A stretch of DNA of 64,000 nucleotides from Nonomuraea jiangxiensis (GTDB taxonomy: Bacteria; Actinomycetota; Actinomycetes; Streptosporangiales; Streptosporangiaceae), in assembly GCF_900099965.1 (NCBI RefSeq), contig NZ_FNDJ01000007.1, positions 94,995 to 158,994 of the forward strand, in the 5' to 3' direction. Under the pieces are notes generated by a model. It was not told where the DNA came from, searched no databases, and was given only the letters and a program-made list of their open reading frames with translations. The position numbers were made by a program, and so were the translations under genes. Position 1 is the stretch's first letter. Every line of letters starts with the position of its first letter. Shown in pieces: positions 17,188 to 25,381 of this stretch.

Positions 17188-18258
17188 CTACTGGAGGCGG
17201 CGCACTGCCGCACTGATCCGCTCATCGGTCGCGGTGAGCGCGATGCGGATGTGCCGCCCACCTGCCGATCCGTAGAACTCCCCGGGCGCGACCAAAATCC
17301 CGATTTCGGAAAGCTTGGCGACCTGATCCCAGGCGTCCTGCCCGTTCGAGGCCCAGAAGTAGAGCCCCGCCGCCGAGTGGTCGATGCTCCACCCCGCCTT
17401 CTCCAGCGCGGGCCGCAGCAGGGCGCGGCGGGCGGCGTAGAGCTCGCGCTGCCGGTCGGCGTGCGCGTCGTCGGACAGCGCGACCGTCATCGCGGCCTGG
17501 GCCGGCCGGGGCATGAGCATGCCCGCGTGCTTGCGCGTCTCCAGCAGCCGCTTGACCAGGACGGGATCGCCCGTCACGAACCCGGCGCGGTAGCCCGCCA
17601 GGTTGGAGCGCTTGGAGAGCGAGTGAACCGCGAGCAGCCCCTCGTGGGAGCCGCCGCAGACGTCGGGGTGCAGGATCGAGACCGGCCGGTCCTCCCAGCC
17701 GAGCTCGATGTAGCACTCGTCGGAGGCCACGACCGTGCCGCGCTCGCGGGCCCAGGACACGATCTTGCGCAGGTGCTCGGCCGGCAGCACCCGGCCGGTG
17801 GGGTTGGCCGGGGAGTTGACCCAGAGCAGGTCCACGCGCTCGGGGCCGAGGGCGAGCGTGCTGTCGGAGGCGGTGCCCACCGCCCCGGCGAGCCGGGCTC
17901 CCACGTCGTAGGTGGGGTAGGCCAGCTCGGGGAAGACCACCCGGCGCGCCCCCAGGTAGGTGGGCAGCCAGGCGACGAACTCCTTGGAGCCGATCACCGG
18001 GAGCACGTCCCGCTGGTCGACGGTGACGCCGTGCCGGCGCCGCAGCCACCCCGCCGCGGCCTCGCGCAGCTCCTGGGTGCCGTGGGTGAGCGGGTAGCCG
18101 GGGCTGTCGGCCGCCCCGGCCAGTGCGTCCTGGACGATCCGCGGCACCGGATCGACCGGTGTGCCGACCGACAGGTCCACAATGCCCCCGGGGTGGGCCA
18201 GCGCGCGCTCTTTGTATGGCTCCAGCCGGTCCCAGGGGAAGTCGGGCAGGTTGTTCAC
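17188..18258 (-). CDS. dapC: Succinyldiaminopimelate transaminase (PLP, fold type I)
   Basis: About 356 aa class I/II aminotransferase. Visible are IVDLSVGTPVDPVP, the LLWVNSPANPTGRVLP substrate and PLP loop, DECYIELGW and the Schiff-base lysine in HSLSKRSNLAGYRAGFVTG. It converts N-succinyl-2-amino-6-ketopimelate to N-succinyl-LL-DAP. The ferredoxin gene lies 94 bases upstream, the fdxC-dapC order known from mycobacteria and Streptomyces, which supports DapC over other aminotransferases. Confidence 0.9.
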   Translation of the reverse strand: MNNLPDFPWDRLEPYKERALAHPGGIVDLSVGTPVDPVPRIVQDALAGAADSPGYPLTHGTQELREAAAGWLRRRHGVTVDQRDVLPVIGSKEFVAWLPTYLGARRVVFPELAYPTYDVGARLAGAVGTASDSTLALGPERVDLLWVNSPANPTGRVLPAEHLRKIVSWARERGTVVASDECYIELGWEDRPVSILHPDVCGGSHEGLLAVHSLSKRSNLAGYRAGFVTGDPVLVKRLLETRKHAGMLMPRPAQAAMTVALSDDAHADRQRELYAARRALLRPALEKAGWSIDHSAAGLYFWASNGQDAWDQVAKLSEIGILVAPGEFYGSAGGRHIRIALTATDERISAAVRRLQ

Positions 18259-18309
18259 GGTTCTCCAGGGTTGTGCTCAGGGCCGTACGAACGCGCACGC
18301 CGACGGGGC

Positions 18310-18326
18310 GCATCCGGCCCGGATGC
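18310..18326. terminator. Small hairpin between ferredoxin and dapC
   Basis: GCATCCG/CGGATGC with a 3-base centre lies in the 94-base gap between the ferredoxin stop and the dapC start. It may attenuate or end the ferredoxin transcript. It is short, so this is tentative. Confidence 0.35.
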
Positions 18327-18352
18327 CCCCGTACGCGACGTGACTGGACTCG

Positions 18353-18679
18353 CTAGTGGTCTTCGCCCTGCGGAGGCAGAGCGGCCACCACCGGGTGGTC
18401 CTTGTCTATCTTGCCGACCTTCGAGGCGCCACCGGGCGAGCCGAGGTCCTCGAAGAAGTCAACGTTCGCCTTGTAGTAGTCCTTCCACTGCTCGGGAAGG
18501 TCGTCCTCATAGAAAATCGCCTCGACGGGGCATACAGGCTCACACGCGCCGCAGTCCACGCACTCGTCGGGGTGGATGTAAAGCATGCGCTCGCCCTCGT
18601 AGATGCAATCGACGGGGCACTCCTCGATGCACGCCTTGTCCAGGACGTCCACGCAAGGCTGCGCGATGACGTAGGTCAC
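18353..18679 (-). CDS. fdxA: 7Fe ferredoxin
   Basis: 108 aa. Two cluster motifs: CVDVLDKACIEECPVDCIY (3Fe-4S type spacing) and CVDCGACEPVCPVEAI (4Fe-4S), followed by the typical DDLPEQWKDYYKANVDFF C-terminal helix of actinobacterial FdxA. It is a soluble electron carrier. It sits upstream of dapC, as in M. tuberculosis fdxC (Rv1177). Confidence 0.93.
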   Translation of the reverse strand: MTYVIAQPCVDVLDKACIEECPVDCIYEGERMLYIHPDECVDCGACEPVCPVEAIFYEDDLPEQWKDYYKANVDFFEDLGSPGGASKVGKIDKDHPVVAALPPQGEDH

Positions 18680-18785
18680 CTCGAGCTCCTTCTTCTCCGC
18701 ACCATGGCATGACTTCTGACCGCGGTTTGCTAGGCCCTAGTATTGCCGTGCTTGCCAGCTGGCCGAAACGGAGGGTGGCAAACTC

Positions 18786-19016
18786 GTGCCCGCGCGCCTT
18801 GTCATCAGCATCACAACTCAGGACATAGGTACCCGGATCACCACTCGCAGGCGCGTCCCGGGCGGGTTTCGCGATGCGGTCGGGATCCTGGAGTCCTGGG
18901 AGGGTGGTGTGCTCAAAATCCGTAAAAAAGATGGCACGCTGGTGGAGATTTTCGCGGAAACGCTGGTCGCGGCGAAGGTCGTTCCGGCCGCGCCTCCTCG
19001 ACCTCCACGGAAGTAA
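18786..19016 (+). CDS. Free-standing Rv0428c-type SH3-like domain (truncated GNAT?)
   Basis: A 76-aa protein from GTG 18786 with GGAGGG about 10 bases upstream. VISITTQDIGTRITTRR, DAVGILESWEGGVLKIRKKD and LVAAKVVPAAPPRPP match the N-terminal SH3-like domain that precedes a GNAT acetyltransferase in the usual gene at this position beside fdxA. Here a TAA follows directly after the KVVPAAPP segment and no GNAT domain is found downstream in any frame. A lipoprotein gene starts 17 bases later instead. Either a domain-only protein or the remnant of a fusion gene. Confidence 0.75.
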   Translation: MPARLVISITTQDIGTRITTRRRVPGGFRDAVGILESWEGGVLKIRKKDGTLVEIFAETLVAAKVVPAAPPRPPRK

Positions 19017-19033
19017 CGGTAAGTATTCACTCT

Positions 19034-20104
19034 GTGACCGTACGTACCTGCGCCGCCGCAGCAGCCATCCTCGCCAGCGCCGGATGCGGCGCGTCGTCCA
19101 CCGAGTCCGATGCGACCGGGGCCAAGAAACTGCCGCCCATCAACGTCCGGGCGGGTTCCATGAAGTCGGGCTTCGGCACGATCGAACGGCTCGTCGAGGC
19201 CGCCAAGCGCGAGGGTCAGCTCAACGTGATCGGGCTGCCCCGCGAATGGGTGAACTACGGCGAGGTGATCGACGCTTTCGCCGACAAGTTCGACATCAAG
19301 GTCAACGAACTCGAACCGGGCGCGAGCAGCAAACGGGAACTGGACGCCGCCGCGAAACTCAAGCCCGACGTGTTCGACCTGACCATGGACGTGGCCGTCG
19401 CCCACGCGGACAAGTTCGCCCCGTACAAGGTGCACGGCTGGCAGGACCTGCCCGACAACATCAAGGACCCGGCCGGCAACTGGTACGCCGCCTACGGCTC
19501 CTACATGTCCATCGGGTACGACCCGCGCGCCGTCAAGCCGCCCGCCTCCTTCGCCGACCTGCTCAAGCCCGGCTACCGGGTCGCGCTCGACGGCGACCCG
19601 CTGCGCTCGGCCTCGGCGTTCGACGGCGTGATGGCCGCCTCCCTGCGGGGCGGGGTGCCGCAGGCCGCGCAGGGGGTGGACCTGTTCGCCAGGCTCAAGC
19701 AGGAGGGCCGGTACACCGACCTGACCAAGGCCAACGCGATCATCGCCTGGGACCACCTCAACGCCGCCCGCAGCGCCCATCACTCCGACGCCTGGCACGT
19801 GACGATCCCGAAGGACGCGGCGCTCGGCGACTACCACGTGCAGGCGATCAGCAAGGACGCCCCGCACCCGGCCGCCGCCCGCCTCTGGCAGGAGTTCCTC
19901 TTCTCCGACGAGGGCCAGAACCTGCTCCAGAAGGGGTTCGCCCGCCCGGCCCGGAGCGAGGCCATGCAGATGAAGGGCTCGCTCGACGCCGAACAGGCGG
20001 CGAAACTGCCCAAGGCGCCCGGCCCGCCGGTGCTGCTGACGATTCCGCAGGCCGACGCGGCGAAGACCTATTTGAAGGAGGAGTGGGCGAAGCGCGTGGG
20101 GTGA
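19034..20104 (+). CDS. Extracellular solute-binding lipoprotein
   Basis: About 356 aa, GTG start. A short signal with lipobox LASAGC predicts a membrane-anchored lipoprotein. The fold resembles spermidine/putrescine- or iron-type binding proteins (RLVEAAKREGQLNVIGLPRE; YGEVIDAFADKFDIKVNEL; YAAYGSYMSIGYDPRAVKPP). No permease or ATPase gene is adjacent, so its transporter must be elsewhere. It follows the SH3-domain gene by 17 bases and may share its transcript. Confidence 0.85.
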   Translation: MTVRTCAAAAAILASAGCGASSTESDATGAKKLPPINVRAGSMKSGFGTIERLVEAAKREGQLNVIGLPREWVNYGEVIDAFADKFDIKVNELEPGASSKRELDAAAKLKPDVFDLTMDVAVAHADKFAPYKVHGWQDLPDNIKDPAGNWYAAYGSYMSIGYDPRAVKPPASFADLLKPGYRVALDGDPLRSASAFDGVMAASLRGGVPQAAQGVDLFARLKQEGRYTDLTKANAIIAWDHLNAARSAHHSDAWHVTIPKDAALGDYHVQAISKDAPHPAAARLWQEFLFSDEGQNLLQKGFARPARSEAMQMKGSLDAEQAAKLPKAPGPPVLLTIPQADAAKTYLKEEWAKRVG

Positions 20105-20216
20105 GACCGATGTGACTTGAAGTGACTTGATATGTCGTAGGGACGATCAGGCTCTAAAGTTAACGGACAGCACGGCCACGGGGGCCCGATGACTGACCGA
20201 ATGTGAGCTGATCGTC

Positions 20217-20993
20217 TTGCGATACGACACACCGAGCTTGGAGCGGTGGAACAGTCGCGCCTACGACAGCAGCTTCGGCTATGTCTCGACGCAAGGGGCG
20301 CCCCTGGTCGAACTGCTGGATCCGCGCCCGGGCGAGCGCGTGCTCGACCTGGGGTGCGGGACCGGGGTGCTCACCGCGCAGATCGCCTTCAGAGGCGCGG
20401 AGGTGCTCGGCATCGACGGCTCCTCCGCGATGATCGAGAAGGCGCTGGCGCAGTATCCCGGGATCAACTTCATCATCGGTGACGGGCACGACTTCAGCGT
20501 CGTGGACCCGTACGACGCGGTGTTCTCCAACGCCGCGCTGCACTGGATGAGCCGCGACCCCGTCACCGTGATCGCCAACGTCCGCGAGGCGCTCAGGCCC
20601 GGCGGGCGGTTCATCGCGGAGATGGGCGGGGCCGGCAACTGCGCCGAGCTGACCACCGCGATGCTGACCGCGTGGCGCGAATACGGCCTGCGCGAGCCCG
20701 ACCTGCCGTGGTATTTCCCGACGCCCGCCGAGCACGCCCGCCGGCTGGAGCAGGAGGGCTTCGTGGTCCGGCTGCTCGAATACTTCGATCGGCCCACCCC
20801 GCTCGACGAGTGCCCCGGCGGGGCGGCGGACTGGGTGCGCATGTTCGCCGGATCGGTGCTGGAGGGACTCCCGCCGGACATCGTGAATCCCCTGCTCCAT
20901 CGCGTCAACGAACTGGCCGCGCCGGCGCTTCGCAGGGAGACTGGCTGGATGGCTGACTACGTGCGTCTACGCTTTGCGGCGGTTCGGCGCTGA
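20217..20993 (+). CDS. Class I SAM-dependent methyltransferase
   Basis: About 258 aa from TTG 20217. VLDLGCGTGVLTAQIAFRGA and EVLGIDGSSAMIEKALAQYP form the SAM site, and YDAVFSNAALHWMSRDPVTV and GGRFIAEMGGAGN follow. Overall it resembles trans-aconitate methyltransferase-like enzymes. Nearby direct repeats GTGACTTGA around 20111-20130 lie in the upstream gap. Substrate unknown. Confidence 0.82.
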   Translation: MRYDTPSLERWNSRAYDSSFGYVSTQGAPLVELLDPRPGERVLDLGCGTGVLTAQIAFRGAEVLGIDGSSAMIEKALAQYPGINFIIGDGHDFSVVDPYDAVFSNAALHWMSRDPVTVIANVREALRPGGRFIAEMGGAGNCAELTTAMLTAWREYGLREPDLPWYFPTPAEHARRLEQEGFVVRLLEYFDRPTPLDECPGGAADWVRMFAGSVLEGLPPDIVNPLLHRVNELAAPALRRETGWMADYVRLRFAAVRR

Positions 20994-21105
20994 TACGTCG
21001 TGCATGATGCGTAGGGCTGATTTGCCGGACTATGGTCTGTTTCGTGGGCGGCGAGATTATGGCTGCACCGCTGCGGCGGCGTGAGGGGCTGGTGAACGGA
21101 ACGGG

Positions 21106-23481
21106 ATGAACTTCTGTCTAAGCGACCTCGTACCACCGTTGAGGTGGAGCGACGCGTCGACGATCACGCTGCTCACCGGGCAACCGGACCTGCCGGACGC
21201 GTGGTGGCGCACCCTGCCCATGCCGCACGTCCTGGCGGCCATCGGCCCCGAGCCGCTGGGTGAGCTGCTGACGGAGATCGCCCTGGAGCACTGGCCGGCG
21301 GCGGCGGTGGGTGACGTCCTGCCGGCACTGCACGTGCTGGACCCGGACGAAGCGGACGAGCCCGCGGTCGCCATCGCGCTCGACCGGGCGGGGTCGTGGG
21401 TCGGGCTGCTCGCGCTGACCAGCAGGCAACTGGTGGACCAGCCCTTCATCAAGGCACGGCCGGTGTTGAACACCCTGTTCACGGCGGTCTTCACGCGGCT
21501 GGCGCACCCGGTGCAGTGGCGGGCGCCCGTCCTCGCCGAGGCGTCCGTCGCGCAGGCGTCCGCGGGACAGGAGGCCGTGAGGCAGCACGAGGCGCCCCGG
21601 CGGCTCTACGTCCAGCGGAACGGCGAGCACGCCTACGCCGAGGAGCCCTCGCCCGCCGCCGGAGCGCCTGAGCCGGTCGCTCACGTGCCGGAGCAGGCTC
21701 CGGAGGCCGAGGAGCCGGACCACGAGCCGGTCGCGGCCGAGCATGCCGCTGAGCCGGTCGCCGAGGAGGTCCCGCACGAGCCCGTGGCCCAGTTCCCCGC
21801 CGTCGCGGCCGAGCCGCACGACACCGGGGAGGAGCCGGCCGCCGAGCACGCCCACGAGCACGCCGACGAGGCCCCCGCCGAGCCTTCCACCGCCGAACCC
21901 TCCCCCGCCGAGGCTTCCGCCGAGCCCGCCGTGGACGAGCGCGCCGTGGACGAGCCTGCCGTGGAGGAGCGTGCTCACGACGGGTCCGCCGTCGAGGAAC
22001 CCGCCGTCGAGGAGCCCGCCGAGGCCGGGCGCGGGCACGCCTTCGCCGCTCATGAGCAGGCCGCTCTCCACGAGGGTGCCGCCGCCCATGAGGACGAGCC
22101 GGAGGAGCGGGCCGACGAGGCCGACCAGGCCGGCGAACCTGAGGCCGTCGAGGACGTGCCGCCCGCCAAGGTGCCGGCCGCAGAGGTAGAGGCCGCCGAG
22201 GTAGAGCCCGCCGAGGTGGAGGCCGAGGCAGCCGAGCAGGCGCCCGAGTACGACACCGCCGACGAGCCCGCGCCCGAACACGAAGCAGGACCGGTCGCCG
22301 AGGGCGCCGGCGAGGACGCCGAGCCGGACCCCGCCGCCGAGCCGGAGATCGCCGAACCCGGGGACGAGGACGAGCCCGGGGAACAGCCCGTGGGGCACGA
22401 GCTGCCCGAGCTCATCGAGGCCGCGTTCGCCGGACTTGACGACAAGAGCTGGGCCGTCGCCCAGAACCGGATCTTCACCGACGAGCCCTCCGCCGTCGAC
22501 CAGCTCGCCAAGCTCTTCGCCGTCCAACCGGCCGAGATCTCCGCCACCGAGTACGAGCTCCGCACCCGTCTGGACCAGTGGCTGGCCAGCGACGAGGCGG
22601 CCCCGTACCGCGCCCACCTGGACGAGCTGCGCAGGACGCTCGGCCCGGCGGCGCCCAAGGAGGAGCTCATCGGCGCCGCCGACTGGCACAACGTGGAGAT
22701 CCGGGCGCTGGAGGTGCCCGCCTGGCAGTTCGTGCTGGCGACGCTCCCGCCCCAGCTCCCCCCGCCGCCGCTCCCCCGGCGCAAGCCGCCGGGGCAGGCG
22801 CCGGGGCAGGCGCCGGGGCAGGCGCCGCAGTCGGCTTTCGGGCCGGTCCAGACGCCGCCCGCGGGGCCGCCGCAGTTCCAGGCGTTCACCCCGGTGAAAC
22901 CACCGGCGGCGGCGGAGGTCAACGGGGAGCCGGAGGAACCGGAGGAGCCCGAAGAGGGCCCGTACCAGCCGCTGAAGGACGTCTCCCAAACCAGACGCTG
23001 CTTCCGGCAGCCCGACGGCCGGTGGTGGTTGCGGATCGACGTGACGGCCGAGCAACTGGCCGGGGGCGAGTGTCCGTTGCCGAGCGGGTTCGCGTCGTAC
23101 CTGGGCCTGTCGCCCGGCGAGACGAAGACGGTCAGGAGCGCCGCGGGAGAGCTGTCGATGGCCTGGCACGGCAGGCCGGTGCTGCAGTCCATCGAACGCC
23201 TCCTGGTGGACGTGGGGGCGCGCGAGGGCGGGCACCTGTTCCTGACGCTGTCGGACGAGGGCGTGCTGCGGGCCAGGCACCTGCCGGTCGCCGCGCAGGG
23301 CGCGGAGCAGATCACCAAGGCGCTCCGCCTGGTCGGGTACACCGCCCCGGGCGGCACCCGGGAGCAGGCGGCCAGGGTGATCGCCACCAGGATCGGCATG
23401 ACGGGACCCGTCAACCTGCCAGAGCTGCTCACCAGGCTCCGCGAACGCGGGGACCGCGACCTGCTCGCTCTCTTGGACTGA
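21106..23481 (+). CDS. Helicase-associated protein A (degenerate sigma-region-4-like, acidic linker)
   Basis: About 791 aa; not a family I can name. The N-terminal domain (MNFCLSDLVPPLRW; LPDAWWRTLPMP; residues 1-140) and the C-terminal domain (YQPLKDVSQTRRCFRQPDGR to LRERGDRDLLALLD, about 625-791) are shared with the gene at 25382. Between them lies a very acidic Ala/Glu/Pro-rich linker (about 180-430), a segment ELIEAAFAGLDDKSWAVAQN with a worn helix-turn-helix equivalent (QLAKLFAVQPAEISATEYEL), and a GQAPGQAPGQAPQ repeat. The winged-helix part of the paralogue is missing. It ends four bases before the helicase gene, so the two are one operon. A regulatory or adaptor role with the helicase is inferred only from position. 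Confidence 0.6.
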   Translation: MNFCLSDLVPPLRWSDASTITLLTGQPDLPDAWWRTLPMPHVLAAIGPEPLGELLTEIALEHWPAAAVGDVLPALHVLDPDEADEPAVAIALDRAGSWVGLLALTSRQLVDQPFIKARPVLNTLFTAVFTRLAHPVQWRAPVLAEASVAQASAGQEAVRQHEAPRRLYVQRNGEHAYAEEPSPAAGAPEPVAHVPEQAPEAEEPDHEPVAAEHAAEPVAEEVPHEPVAQFPAVAAEPHDTGEEPAAEHAHEHADEAPAEPSTAEPSPAEASAEPAVDERAVDEPAVEERAHDGSAVEEPAVEEPAEAGRGHAFAAHEQAALHEGAAAHEDEPEERADEADQAGEPEAVEDVPPAKVPAAEVEAAEVEPAEVEAEAAEQAPEYDTADEPAPEHEAGPVAEGAGEDAEPDPAAEPEIAEPGDEDEPGEQPVGHELPELIEAAFAGLDDKSWAVAQNRIFTDEPSAVDQLAKLFAVQPAEISATEYELRTRLDQWLASDEAAPYRAHLDELRRTLGPAAPKEELIGAADWHNVEIRALEVPAWQFVLATLPPQLPPPPLPRRKPPGQAPGQAPGQAPQSAFGPVQTPPAGPPQFQAFTPVKPPAAAEVNGEPEEPEEPEEGPYQPLKDVSQTRRCFRQPDGRWWLRIDVTAEQLAGGECPLPSGFASYLGLSPGETKTVRSAAGELSMAWHGRPVLQSIERLLVDVGAREGGHLFLTLSDEGVLRARHLPVAAQGAEQITKALRLVGYTAPGGTREQAARVIATRIGMTGPVNLPELLTRLRERGDRDLLALLD

Positions 23482-23485
23482 ACCG

Positions 23486-25333
23486 GTGCCGCGGCTCGCG
23501 ATCGGCCCTGAGTTTCCCAGGGAGCTCAGCGCACTGGCCCAGCCGGTGCGCAGGGACGCCGTGGTCGCGCTGCGCCGTTTCCTGCTGAACGTGGCCGGCG
23601 CCCCGCACCCCGAGCGGGTCAGGGGCGCCCGGGATCCCCGGGCCGCGACGCTGCGCCTGGCCGAGGGGCACCGCGGGGTGGTGGTGCGGCACCGTGACGT
23701 CTACTGGCTGCGTACGATCCTGCCCGACCCCGAGGCCTGGTCGTACGCCCGCCGCCACCGCTACGGCGTCAACCCGGCGACCGGCGTCGTCGAGGTGTGG
23801 GACGCCGAGGCCCTGGAACGGGTCGAGCCCGCCTTACGCCGCTCGGTCCGGTCGCCGGGGCTGTTCGACCCGATCTGCGACGGCGACCTGCTGGCGCTCG
23901 GCCTCGACGTGCACGCCTTGCCGCTGTTCAGGCTGATCACGACCGAGGCCGACGTCGCCGCCCTCGAACCCCTGCTGCCGCCCACCCAGCACGTTCCGCT
24001 CGCCGTACTGGCCCGGGGTGGCTCCCTTGCGGAGGCCTGGCGGGAGCTGGACGCCTGGCGCGCCACCCCCGAGGCCGGCACGGGCTCGGCCGGCGACCCG
24101 GGCAGGGGGCCGGTCGACACCGAGGACCTGCACGCGGCGCTGCTGCGCAGCCCCGACCGGGCGGCGTTCGTGGCGGACAAGCTGGAGCTCGACCGGGTGC
24201 TGGCGGCGCCGGCCTGGTGCACGTTCCCGTACCCGCCGCAGCACCGGCTGGCCAGGGGCGCCCGCTACGAGCAGCCGGCGCTGGTCGTGGGCGGGGCCGG
24301 CACCGGCAAGACGGTCATCGCCCTGCACCGCGCCGCCTACCTGGCCGCGCACGGCAGCGGGCCGGTGCTGCTGGTGACGTTCTCGCAGGGGCTGGCCGAG
24401 GAGCTGGCCACGCGGCTGGACGTGCTGATCGACGACGAGGTCGTACGCAAGCGGGTCGAGGTGGACAACCCCGAACGCCTGGTGATGCGGATCGTCACCG
24501 ACGCGGAGGGCCGCCGCCCCTCGCTGGTCGGCCCCGGGGCACGCTCGCTGGCCGAGCTGACGGACGAGGCGACCAGGCTGCTGTCCCGGGCGACCGGAGA
24601 TCTGCTCGATGACGTGGAGCCGGGGCGCAAGCCGTACCGTCACATCATCGTGGACGAGGCTCAGGACGTCAGCCCGGCGCAGTGGCGGCTGCTGCGGGCG
24701 GCGGCGCCGCACGCGCACGACGACCTGTTCGTGGTCGGCGACCCGCACCAGCGGGTCACCGACACGCGGGTGGTGCTCGGCGCGGTCGGCATCCCCGCCG
24801 CCCAGCACACGCTCAGCCTCTCCTACCGCCTGCCCCAGGAGCTGCTGTCGTTCGTGGTCAGGCTGCGCGGCGGCGGCCCCACCAGCGGCCTGGTCAAGGG
24901 CATGACGGCCATGTACGGGCTACGCGCGGAGCGAAACGGCGAGCGGCCGGTCGTCCGGGCCTACGACACTTTCGAGGCGGAGCTGGCCGGGCTGCGGGCC
25001 ACGATCGAGTCGTGGCTGGCGGACGGGGTGGCCGCGGAGGAGATGGCCGTCGGCGCCCGCAACCCCCGGCTGGTCCGCGATGCCAAGCAGGCGCTGGACG
25101 GCCTGGAGGTGCGGACGGCGACCTTCTCCCATCTCAAGGGACTGGAGTTCGAGCGGGTGGCGCTCATCGGGGTGACGGAGGGCGTGGTGCCGGAGCCACC
25201 GCCCGCGGACCCGGACGCTCGCGCTCGTGCCCTGCAACGCGAACGGAGCATACTGTTCGTCGCCTGCACTCGTGCCCGGACCATGCTCTATATCTCCCAT
25301 TCCGGAAGAGGAAGCCCTTTTCTTCCCCTCTGA
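23486..25333 (+). CDS. UvrD/Rep-type helicase with N-terminal RelE-like domain
   Basis: About 615 aa, GTG start. Superfamily 1 motifs are intact: Walker A GGAGTGKTVIALHRAAYLA (268-), DEAQDVSPAQW (390-), SLSYRLP near 444, HLKGLEFERVALIG near 546 and LFVACTRAR near the end. Residues 1-110 (PRELSALAQPVRRDAVVALR; GHRGVVVRHRDVYWLRTIL; YARRHRYGVNPATGVVEVWD) have the layout of a RelE/ParE-type small domain; that is a fold guess from pattern, not a search result. It lies between two paralogous putative DNA-binding proteins. Probable activity: ATP-dependent DNA or RNA unwinding; biological role unknown. Confidence 0.75.
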   Translation: MPRLAIGPEFPRELSALAQPVRRDAVVALRRFLLNVAGAPHPERVRGARDPRAATLRLAEGHRGVVVRHRDVYWLRTILPDPEAWSYARRHRYGVNPATGVVEVWDAEALERVEPALRRSVRSPGLFDPICDGDLLALGLDVHALPLFRLITTEADVAALEPLLPPTQHVPLAVLARGGSLAEAWRELDAWRATPEAGTGSAGDPGRGPVDTEDLHAALLRSPDRAAFVADKLELDRVLAAPAWCTFPYPPQHRLARGARYEQPALVVGGAGTGKTVIALHRAAYLAAHGSGPVLLVTFSQGLAEELATRLDVLIDDEVVRKRVEVDNPERLVMRIVTDAEGRRPSLVGPGARSLAELTDEATRLLSRATGDLLDDVEPGRKPYRHIIVDEAQDVSPAQWRLLRAAAPHAHDDLFVVGDPHQRVTDTRVVLGAVGIPAAQHTLSLSYRLPQELLSFVVRLRGGGPTSGLVKGMTAMYGLRAERNGERPVVRAYDTFEAELAGLRATIESWLADGVAAEEMAVGARNPRLVRDAKQALDGLEVRTATFSHLKGLEFERVALIGVTEGVVPEPPPADPDARARALQRERSILFVACTRARTMLYISHSGRGSPFLPL

Positions 25334-25354
25334 TCACATAGTCTGAACTGCGGA

Positions 25355-25360
25355 TATAAT
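25355..25360 (+). promoter_or_regulatory. TATAAT -10 element
   Basis: A perfect TATAAT lies 22 bases before the ATG at 25382, in the 48-base gap after the helicase gene. No good -35 is seen 17-18 bases upstream. It suggests the third gene of this locus can be transcribed separately. Confidence 0.45.
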
Positions 25361-25381
25361 CCCACTGCCGGTTGGACCTCA

